Assembly: GCA_964017185.1 (NCBI GenBank)
Contig: OZ024874.1
Span: 19,018,457-19,082,456, forward strand
Source: Rugalucina vietnamica
Lineage: Eukaryota > Mollusca > Bivalvia > Lucinida > Lucinidae
Length of the DNA stretch: 64,000 bases
Direction: 5' to 3'
The notes beneath the pieces were generated by a model, which was not told the DNA's origin, did no database searches, and was given only the letters and a program-made list of their open reading frames with translations. Shown one piece after another: positions 49,801 to 61,800 of this stretch (positions are counted from its first letter, which is position 1; each line of letters starts with the position of its first letter). Both the position numbers and the translations under genes were made by a program.

Positions 49801-52800
49801 CATTTGTAGGGCCTAAATAACCAATAAATAAAATATAAAAGTTAAATCCTTTGGAAGCTATGAAATCGTTCAAAGGGGGGTAGTAGTATGAAGCCTACAT
49901 AATTTTTAACATTACTTGTAAAACATAACGTACCTCCAGTAGAAAATGTAAACAATTATAGTTACTAAAAGACAAATCATCGATACAACACACCCAACTA
50001 GGGAGATCACACTTAATGCTTCTGTGTGCTTGGTGTGCTGAAAAAGATGAATAATGTGTTTTATATATTGTTATAACATACCCCCAAATTCCATAAAAAC
50101 ATATAATTCCAACTTTACTAATTTCCTACATTCTGAATGGTTGTTTGGAAGACTTTATACTTCGATAAAAGCAATGCGTAAGAATACTCAGTTTTCACAT
50201 TAAAAACGGCGCGACGTTACGTGATAACGTGACGTTTCTTCTCAAAAACGTTGACGGCATCAAATCTAAACGTCATAAAAACAATGGATGAACGCGTTTT
50301 GAAGGCGTCGAAATGAATATTTTGAATTTTTATTAACATGGACGCATTTTCTTTTAACAGAACATAGTACGGTAAGTGTGTTAATCTTCCTGTTGTGTGT
50401 TGGAATTCTAATATTCCGAGCCCCCAGTTCAAAATCGACATGTCTTTCTATCGTTCAAGACGGCGATATTTTCTCCCAAAAGCACAATTTTGAATGAAAG
50501 GGGACGTTTTAAAGCTCCCGCTTTGACAGCCTGCTTAAAGCAAGCCAGTTATAGCTTCTATTTATTGCGAGAAGTGAGTTTTATGCTTTGGAAATTTTCA
50601 AGATGGCTGCCTCATGAAGATCCGTTTTGCTCTATTTTCCTTCCGCTGGCTATAAAAATTTAAATCAATGTAGACAAATGCAGTGTAATGAGACAAAGTT
50701 GGAATTATAAGGAATGAACTATTATTTTTGTTGATTTTATCGATGTGTAAACTCAGGCGAATCACTCACAAACTTTTTCATAAAGCCCTTCGGGCTTTAT
50801 TTAGTTTGTGAGTGATTCGCCTGAGTTTACACATCGATAAAATCAACAAAAATAAAATTCATTCCTATAATAAACTCTTATTTCTGAAAGATCTCGCGCA
50901 ATTAAATAATGATATACGTATAAAATAAATTTTAACAGCTTAATTTTCAAAAGCTGTTCTTTATATTTTCAATCTATAAAGATCGATTAATTACCTGTTG
51001 TAAAAGATGTGACGAGTCATACAGATATAGAGAGGGGACATACAGACATTGAGGAGTAAAGCATGTGTTGGTTGTTTAATCTTGTATTGACTAAAGCTGT
51101 TGACCAATTACATCGTACATCGTACAATGTAAATGGTTACTTGTATGTATTGCATTTTAGTTTATGTCCAGAACACAACAAAACACCGTTTTGGAAAGTT
51201 TGTCAAATTACTCATGTATTTACAATTTCAGTATGATCAGCAGGGCTCATTAGTACGGCGAAATTCGTCAAATGGTCACACAGACATGTCACCATTCCGT
51301 TACTATAGCTCTTCAAAGTACATCCATCGGTTGCCCAGTAACCATGACCACCAGTGCTGAAAAATACCAAATCGGCATTTGTTTTTATTGTAATGTTACA
51401 GAGAAGACGCCTTAAACGATTCTAAATAAAAAAAACTTCCCGGTGCAGTCTACCACGTATGTGTAATATAATTTCATTCAGTCTGGATATGAATAAATGC
51501 CATAAATGTGATTTCATCTAAAGTCTTTATTAAATAAAATGTCAACTTTACATTCTCGAATGAATCAAGCTGTTTTGGTGTCTTTTTTTATTGTTTCATT
51601 GATTAATTTGCTGCTTTACGTCCCAGTCAACAGTTATGATCAATTTGGGAGTTACCTCCCTTTTATTGGATTTCATTCTACCCAACATTGGGATGTCATG
51701 ACATGCGAAATATGGCCCATACTATATCTCTTTGAAAGTTTTAAATCGGAAAATTATTATTGGTTTACATACATTTTCTAACCTCGACTAACCTGTTGAA
51801 AGGTGCAACATTACAGTAATTCTCTTTGACTCAATGTTGTGATATCTGAAGGGTCACTGACGAGGCTTAAGTAGCCGAAACCATTGTCTCGTTAATATGT
51901 TCACTGCTCTTAAAGAATTGTTTTAATTTTTATTCACTGCTGCCAAAGGATCTAAATTTTATATTTTATTTAAAATGTTATTTCACAAGTAAGCAGCTAA
52001 AGCGTGACGGTTTTGACTCTTTTCCTGACCAGAGTTGACCAGTAATCGGGTGAGCAGTCAGGCTGTTTTAAGCTTTGCCTGGAGGCACAAGCAGCTCATC
52101 TATTTCTCAGTGTCCCAATGAGCGTGGGTCCATCAGATGTTATTTTTGTATTCTCTTAGATACAGATAGGTGATTCTATTGTATTTGAATTCAGGTAAAC
52201 GGAGAGATTAAAATCGTCAGCATCCCATCTCCTTATTGTCTGAATCTCAAACGCTCTGGTCATATATGAGACATGTTATATTCTTCTGCAGTCAGGTGTT
52301 TTACGGGTTTACACCCGTTTTAACCCCATACTAAATGATTTAAATCTCAAACGCTCTGGTTATATATGAGAAAAGTCAATTTCTGCTGCAGTCAGGTGTT
52401 TTACGGGTTTACACCCGTTTTTACCCCACACTAAATATTCTCAATCAAATATTAAGGCTTGTCACCAACCTTGTACTTGTTTTCCAAAACGAGCAATGTG
52501 GGTCTTTTAATCCTGCCTGAAATAATTATTACATGTAAAATAATAATTGAGCCGCATCGTGAGAAAACGGGATTATTGCCTATGCGAAAACAAAGGCGCA
52601 GATCAGCTTCGCAGTAACTGCGAAGCTGATCAGCGCCTTTGTTTTCGCTACTCGGATAGTACAATTCCTCTTCTACTTAAATCCGAAATTTCAAGCTTCT
52701 AACTCTTTTCTGAGCTTGTACAGGCCGGTTTGTGTCGGACCTGGTCGGAAACCCCGAAGACCGGTTTTCTCGCGTTGCGGCTCACATGTAAAATAATTTC

Positions 52801-55800
52801 AGACCACTATTAAGTTTTGTCTAGCATGTCAAGGATTAATTCTTTCTGAAGACTAATTATGCATGTATTACCAAAGCATCGTTCAAAGCATGGGTAGCAA
52901 AAGTGTCAACTTGTGACAGTCGTGTGAATGGACATTGTAATGGAAACTGGAGGTATAAATAAATGTTTCACAAAGTGTGCCTATGTTAACTTCTGTTTTG
53001 ATTGTTTTGCATGTTCCTGTTGCGAGCATACTTATATGAGCCTGTGCATGAGAAAACCATCAATTTGGGGTTCCGACGAGGTCTGACACAAACCAGGCTG
53101 TACAGTCACAGAAGCAGGCTAGAAGCTTGACATTTCGGATTCAAGAAGAGAGATTGTACTATCCGTGTAGCGAAAACAAAGGCGCTGATCAGCTGTGCAG
53201 TTACTAATATGCAAATCGTTAGTTTTCTCATGCATTGGCTCATTAGTGTGATTATAATACATACGTCAATCACTTCGAAAGTGACTTCGATCGGTGGCTC
53301 GAGTCTCCTTGGTTGCTCTGGGAACAAAGCAAATGAGATCACTGCTGAGTTCAGTGTCGTGTTCTCCAGTCTAAGGGGAAAACAGAATCCTTCAATATAT
53401 GCATTATAAGGTGTGATTGCCTTTATTTGACATTTATATTACTTATATATAACAACAAGAACAAATAACAAGTAATAAGACGGTGAGTTTGGTGTAATTC
53501 TTTCTCCACGCGAGGACCCCCTCTTTTGAGTCGCCAGATTTGAGCTAATGCATAAGGTGTGGGTAAATACTGAGTTGTCAGATAAACGTCATGGCGTTTT
53601 TTGCTTTTACATTGTCGATTGTACTCCAAAAGCAATTAATTCATAAAAAAAACCTTCACCCATTATCAAGGTCCATTAAATACTGGGTGCCTTTCTAATT
53701 TCATCTTTAATAGTTATACTTTACCTTTTACTGAATGATTTAGGCGACACCAGCTTGGATATGTTTTTGTAAAACGTACTCGAGAAGAAATTATATTTTC
53801 CAGCTGAAACGAGAATAATATTAGGATACATATACACGTATGATCTTAGTTACATCATCTTTGTCATTTTGTTATCTTTTTGCGTTGTATATAGCTAACA
53901 AATTGAGGGCTTAACGACACCGTTAAGCTAATGAAGTTTTGAACAACTGGGCCCTGGTGTATACTATGGGTGCAAAATGAGCATTCAATCTGTCTTCATT
54001 ACGAAAACTTGCCCATGCAACATACAGAGAATTTCTCAGCTTTAAAAATTGAAAATTTTCAGCTGAAAAGATTCGATATTTTTCTTATTTTTGCTCAAAA
54101 CATAGATTGTGGGTACACGTTAGAACCGCCCCGCCTAGGTATACCCCTGCATACCCCAGTTTTGCTATATAAAAGTGGGGTTCAAGGGGGTATACGTTAT
54201 ACGGACATGTTTTCCTGATGTTGGTCACTAAAAGCAGCGATTTGCAATGGATTGGCAATCATTCTTATTGCAAGACGGTCTTTGTAGTTAGCTTATCCAA
54301 TGATAGCCTGGTTCCCGTCGTCAAACCGGCAACCGTTTTTGAAGGAGTCGGGTACCAGACTAATCCAATGACAGCATTTGCATTAAGTACTGGGACACTC
54401 TTTGCAACAAAACATCCAAAATAATTTCAAAAGATTGAATAAAACAATGACCACTAAATGTATCTTAACAAACTGTTCAATCATACCAAAATATTATAAA
54501 AGAAATACAAACCCTCATGATTTAGCTGTTAAACTAAGGATTCACGGTCGACATCCAATGCTGTCTTATCTTAGTTCTCTACCTATTGCTGCATTACGTT
54601 TCCTGGACACAGAGGCTAATAGATTTTACGATAGAAATCATCAAATGTATGACGCTGCACTGTTAACAAGATGTTATACTCAGCATGCTCTTCGTCCATT
54701 TATCGATTCCAAAGCTAATCACATTAGAAGTTTTATAAAAATTCCTTTCATTAATAAAGGAATTGACTTTATTGATTTACCAAGCATATTCCAAGATAAA
54801 TCAGTGATACAGTCTATACCTACCTACTTTCAAAATTCAGAACCTCCTATTATTTGTTACAAATATAACAAACCAATCAGAAATACTATTTTTAATTTCA
54901 ATAAACTTGTTTCTGATCATGATATCCATGCTAATACTCCCAAGTCTTGAGATTGTAAAGATTCAAAATATGTTTATCAACCAGCCGGGCATATAGTTAC
55001 TGGAAATTTAAAAATAATTTCGGATTCTAGAATTAGCAAAATTGTTTCTAAAGGTCCGAAATATAGATTTCCTTCCTACATTAATTTCGACAAATGTAGA
55101 GAGGAGATTGCATCTGCATTAAATGATTTCGGTAATCGATGGTGTAAACGAGAGGGTGTTGAGTATTATGCTCTTAAAGAATGGAAAAGAAGTATCTTCA
55201 CTATCGTGGGTAAACGTATTAAGTTTTATTCACAAAATACTAATCTTTTACCTCCTAAACCCAAATCGTCATTTATGCATTTGAAGCAGGGTATCCAAGA
55301 ATTTCATAGAAAGTATGTCTTGGTTCCGGCAGACAAAGCCGCAAACAATGTTGTTGTCGTTTGTAGGCCTCACTACGTTAACACCTTAAAACAGGGGCTT
55401 GATGGTACCAGGGCTTATCTGGAGACAGATACTGATGAAGTGTCTGTAGTTAATGCCCACTTAAACGATTTACCTGTTAAGTTTTCTGTTTGTGTCAATG
55501 AAGGCCAAGACAAACTTCCTACGATGTATTGGTTACCTAAGCTTCACAAAAGACCATACAAAGCTAGATTTATTGCAAATTCTAGCTCTTGTACTACCAC
55601 TGAACTTTCTAAATTATAAACTTCCCGTCTTACTGCTATCAAATCTCATGTTATAAGATACTGTGAGACGGTGTATGAAACTTCAAATAAAAATTGGTTT
55701 TGGTCAATAAAAAATTCTGGTGAGGTACTCAGTAAATTGAAGTGTAGAGGGTTCCGTGCGACAAGCTTGTCCACATATGATTTTTCTACTCTGTATACAA

Positions 55801-58800
55801 CATTACCACATAATCTAATAAAAGAAAAACTTCTGGATTTGATAGAGTGGACCTTCAAAAGGGCATTAAAAAACTATGGTTCACTTTATTTGGCATGTAA
55901 TGACAGAAAGGCTTTTTTCACTTCCTCTGACCAAAGTCGGTATACACTTTGGTCATGTCAGAATGTGTGCGACGCCTTGTCCTATCTCCTTGATAATATT
56001 TATATTAGATTTGGGACCAAGTTATACAGACAAATTGTTGGAATTCCGATGGGTACAAATTGCGCACCTCTCGTAGCTGATTTATTTTTATACTGCTACG
56101 AAAGAGATTTCATTAACTGATGAGGTGTCTGTAGTCAATGCCCACTTAAACGATTTACCTGTTAAGTTTTCTGTTTGTGTCAATGAAGGCCAAGACAAAC
56201 TTCCTACGATGTATTGGTTACCTAAGCTTCACAAAAGACCATACAAAGCTAGATTTATTGCAAATTCTAGCTCTTGTACTACCACTGAACTTTCTAAATT
56301 ATTAACTTCCTGTCTTACTGCTGTCAAATCTCATGTTATAAGATACTGTGAGACAGTGTATGAAACTTCAAATAAAAATTGGTTTTGGTCAATTAAAAAT
56401 TCTGGTGAGGTGCTCAGTAAATTGAAGTGTAGAGGGTTCCGTGCGACAAGCTTGTCCACATATGATTTTTCTACTCTGTATACAACATTACCACATAATC
56501 TAATAAAAGAAAAACTTCTGGATTTGATAGAGTGGACCTTCAAAAGGGCATTAAAAAACTATGGTTCACTTTATTTGGCATGTAATGACAGAAAGGCTTT
56601 TTTCACTTCCTCTGACCAAAGTCGGTATACACTTTGGTCATGTCAGAATGTATGCGATGCCTTATCCTATCTCCTTGATAATATTTATATTAGATTTGGG
56701 ACCAAGTTGTACAGACAAATTGTTGGAATTCCGATGGGTACAAATTGCGCACCTCTCGTAGCTGATTTATTTTTTATACTGCTACGAAAGAGATTTCATG
56801 GATTCTCTTAACCATGATAATCAAGCTGATGTTATCGAGGCTTTTAATTCCACATCTAGGTACCTCGATGACCTTTTGAACATTGACAACCCTTATTTTG
56901 AAGGTATGGTCAATCAAATTTATCCACCTGAACTTCAGTTGAACAAAGCCAATATCACAGATACTGAAGCCCCCTTTTTAGATCTACATCTTTCTGTTAC
57001 AAATGGATTTGTTTCTTCTAAAATTTATGATAAGCGCGATGACTTTGATTTTGATGTAGTAAATTTTCCTTTTTTGGATGGTGACGTTCCTCGTCGTGCT
57101 TCTTATGGTGTATACATTTCGCAACTTATTAGGTTTGCTAGAGTCTGCAATCATGTTGCAGACTTCAACGCTCGAAATAAATGTTTAACGGCAAAACTTC
57201 TCCAACAGGGCTATCGGTATCATAAACTTCGAAAAACATTTTCTAAATTTTATCGTAGACACTATGAATTGATTTCCAAATATAATGTTGGGTTAAAGAC
57301 GCTTTTAAGTGAGGGCCTTTCGGAACCTGAATTTTATGGTGACTTGGTTTACAAATTTAAGAAACTTAAAGGAATTAATGATTTTTCTTTTCAGTTCAGA
57401 AAAATCATAACACGTTACAGACGTGTAGGTTATAACTTAAATGTTATGCGACAGTCTGCATGCTTAGTTTTTAACCCAATCATGGTTGATAACTATGCTG
57501 CCTTCTTTAATTGCACGCCGGTGGGTCGGGCGTCAGACTCTATGATGGCCCCGACATAAAGCTATTCATTTTAGTTGGTTGGGGCCGGAGCTTCTTGTCT
57601 GTTGCTTGGCCCACCGGGGTCCAACTGGTGTTTTTCTTTTGCTCCGGAGTTAGTAGGTTATTCGGCGCCCAGGGATCTCCATCGTCGGGCAGCTTACTCA
57701 ATCTGTGAGTCCTTGTTTTCTGATTCATCAGGATGTTTATCATGATTTATTTGTTTGTTCTTGATGATTCATTGACTAGTTAGAGATTCACCACGAGGAC
57801 CAAATAACTAACTAAATGTTATGAACCACTGCAGAAGCTGAGGGTGAGGTTATGGCCATGTAAAACCGGTTTAAGCCCGCCAGTAACTTTGTGTTACTGA
57901 TCGTTCCAAGTCGATACTTCTGTGGTGGTTCTTTTTGTTTTATGTCTTGGTGTATAACATTTTTGTGCTGTTGGCGCCTTATGTATGTTTTTATATTTTT
58001 AGTTAAGTTAAGGTAACTGAGTGGCCACCTATTGGGAAAATAGCTGCTCATTCGGCTTACGATATGTTTCATGGTATAAGTACCTGATTGTTAGTTTGGT
58101 TTTTTCCCACCTCGGTTTTTGGAGTGGGAATCTTTTTCTGATTGCGTCTTTTCCTGATCTTTGCCTACTTGTACCTTTTCATGGATTCTCTTAACCATGA
58201 TAATCAAGCTGATGTTATCGGGGCTTTTAATTCCACATCTAGGTACCTCGATGACCTTTTGAACATTGACAACCCTTATTTTGAAGGTATGGTCAATCAA
58301 ATTTATCCACCTGAACTTCAGTTGAACAAAGCCAATATCTCAGATACCGAAGCCCCCTTTTTAGATCTACATCTTTCTGTTGCAAATGGATTTGTTTCTT
58401 CTAAAATTTATGATAAGCGCGATGACTTTGATTTTGATATAGTAAATTTTCCTTTTTTGGATGGTGACGTTCCTCGTCGTGCTTCTTATGGTGTTTACAT
58501 TTCGCAACTTATTAGGTTTGCTAGAGTCTGCAATCATGTTACAGACTTCAACGCTCGAAATAAATGTTTAACGGCAAAACTTCTCCAACAGGGCTATCGG
58601 TATCATAAACTTCGAAAAACCTTTTCTAAATTTTATCGTAGACACTATGAATTGATTTCCAAATATAATGTTGGGTTAAAGACGCTTTTAAGCGAGGGCC
58701 TTTCGGAACCTGAATTTTATGGTGACTTAGTTTACAAATTTAAGAAACTTATAGGAATTAATGATTTTTCTTTTCAGTTCAGAAAAATCATAACACGTTA

Positions 58801-61800
58801 CAGACGTATAGGTTATAACTTGAATGTTATGCGACAGTCTGCATGCTTAGTTTTTAACCCAATCATGGTTGATAACTATGCTGCCTTCTTTAATTGCACG
58901 CCGGTGGGTCGGGCGTCAGACTCTATGATGGCCCCGACTTAAAGCTATTCATTTTAGTTGGTTGGGGCCGGAGCTTCTTGTCTGTTGCTTGGCCCACCGG
59001 GGTCCAACTGGTGTTTTTCTTTTGCTCCGGAGTTAGTAGGTTATTCGGCGCCCAGGGATCTCCATCGTCGGGCAGCTTACTCAATCTGTGAGTCCTTGTT
59101 TTTTGATTCATCAGGATGTTTATCATGATTTATTTGTTTGTTCTTGATGATTCATTGACTAGTTAGAGATTCACCACGAGGACCGAAGAACTTACTAAAT
59201 GTTATGAACCACTGCAGAAGCTGAGGGTGAGGTTAGGATCCTGTAAAACCGGTTTAAGCCCGCCAGTAACTTTGTGTTACTGATCGTTCCAAGGCGATAC
59301 TTCTGTGGTGTTTTTTTTTTGTTTTATGTCTTGGTGTTTAAAAATTTTTTGTGCTGTTGGCGCTTTATGTATGTTTTCATATTTTTAATTAAGTTAAGGT
59401 AACTGAGTGGCCACCTATTGGAAAAATAGCTGCTCATTCGGCTTACGATATGTTTCATGGTATAAGTGCCTGATTGTTAGTTTGGTTTTTTCCCACCTCG
59501 GTTTTTGGAGTGGGGATCTCTTTCTGATTGCGCCTTTTCCTGATCTTTGCCCACTTGTACCTCTATGAGGCTCTCTTTATAATTTGAAGTTTTGAATCTC
59601 TTTCATAACAACAGTATGCTAAATGTCCCGAGTCAAGTATATAGAATGCTAAATTTGAAATGGGGTCTCCATGCTTAAACCATAAATAGCTACAGTGGAC
59701 TCATTTCACTAATCAGTTGCCAAAGTTGGTTTATAGTGTTTCTTTAAAACCTTATACATGTATTCGTATTACTGTTTGTCATAAGCTTATCAGTGATAAG
59801 GCACAATGCATTTTAAAACCTGTGAGACTGACAATGACCGTCTGACTACAGGCTCTCGAAAAGGAAAATATAGGCCTTCGCATGAGAAAACCATCAATTT
59901 GGAGTTTCGACCAGGTCCGACACAAACCGGCCTGTACAGTCACAGAAGCAAACTAGAAGCTTGAAATTTTGTACATAAGTAGCATATTGTTTATTGCATA
60001 GGTAATCTACTGCCATAAAACTATTAAAGACTGGTAGCATCCTTTAGGGCCTCATTATGACAGTCCTTTGATGGCTGGACCATACTGCAAAAGCAGAGCA
60101 ATAAACACTATATATAATGGTACCACTTTTTAAGTTCCAAACCAAAAGAAAAATAGACAGGTAAGGCTCTAACAATGAGCCGCCCCATGGGAAAACCAAC
60201 AATCTGCATAGACGAAAACAAAGGCGCAGATCAGCTTCGCGCTAACCGCGAAGCTGATCAGCGCCTTTGTTTTCGCTACTCAGATAGTACAATTCCTCTT
60301 CTACTTAAATCCGAAATTTCAAGCTTCTAGCTGCTTTCTGTGCTTGTACAGGCCGGTTTGTGTCGGACCTGTTCGGAAACCACATTGTTGTTTTTCCCAC
60401 GAGGCGGCTCATTTACCTACCACTAGAGCACTGAAGACGAATTTTGCCATTGCTCTGTTTTACCCAGTCATTTGTAGCTGTGGTCTTGTTAGGAAACTCC
60501 ATGTCTGATACACAGCTTGACAAAGGACCTAGCGACAACACTATAAAATACACAGAAAATGCAAAAAAAAAGTGAGCAAAATACTTTTGTGTACATTCAC
60601 AGATTATCTAATGTGAAAGTATGATTTGTACCAATTTTATAAATCTGGCATTTTCAGGCAGTTTAAAGAAAGCTATGTATTTTAAAACATTAACAATTAT
60701 TGGCAATGCTAAGAAAAACTGACATAAATGGTCACATAGACTGCGATTGTCTTTTTAAAATTCCTTTGTTAGGGAACTCCATGTCTGATACACAGCTTGA
60801 CAAAGGACCTAGCGACAACACTTTGAAATACACAGAAAATGCACAAAAAAAAGTTAGTAAACTATGTTTGTGTACATTTACAGATATAATGTGAAAGTAT
60901 GGTTTGTACCAATTTTAGAAATCTGACATTTCATCAGTTAAAAGAAAGCTATGCATTTTAAAACATAATAAGAAAAACTCCTGACATGAATGGCCACATA
61001 GTCTGCGATTATCCTTTTAAAGTTTATTTGCAAACTTTTTTTTATATCAATTACAAAATGAAATAAGCTAGCATCAGGTTATTATAACCATTCTGACAGT
61101 GTCCTTTGCGAGATAAGAAAAAAACTAACACCAATTGAAAAAAAAATAAATAAAGGGACCATGATAATGACATGAAAAGTCTGAAGTAAAGTCAAGCAGC
61201 ACAAAACCCTTCATCAAAACATGTCACAAATAGAAAGGCAACAGAAGTAGCAACCTGTAATGGCCAGTCATAGTAACCGTAGTAAAGCATTATTTTGTCT
61301 AGAAACATTCTAGAAGGTAAATCTGGAGTAAGCCATATGGATGCCAAGTTCCAAAGAATTAACCATATCACAGGTATAAGTCTGATGATGTATTAGAAGA
61401 TGCAAGAACTCACTTAGATTATCTTTTGCATACTCTCGAGTTCTCTCATATAAATGTCGATCAGCTAACACTGCAGCCTTTACAAAGTCGTCAAGCGCTT
61501 CTGATAGTTGCTCTGCTCCATTACCAGACTAAACAGAGAAAAATGATTGAATGTTCAGTATAGTAGTAAACTTTCCATTAACAAGCCTCATGGGTTCGGA
61601 AAGCGAAGCGATGTTATGAATATGGCGTCATCTGTGCCATGCGTATCAGTCATTGTCTTACCACCCCCTTCCCGGCGAACTTGGTGGATCCATCCTCATG
61701 ACTTTGCCTTGAAGAAGATTGAGGTTAAAAGGATGGTTAACATAATCGTGGTTTTTGGTTAGATATTTTTGTAATCTGCAAATAAGGGTCGTCATTAGCC

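Noticed and set aside
51539-51781. 80-residue hydrophobic ORF that could be a small membrane protein
   Set aside because: AT-rich chance frame in a receptor intron; no start context, domain or homologue recognised.
54948-54950. In-frame TGA at a Cys position in the Penelope-like ORF as selenocysteine
   Set aside because: The same copy has other breaks (TAA at 55617 and a frameshift), so a simple nonsense mutation is far more likely; no SECIS element was seen.
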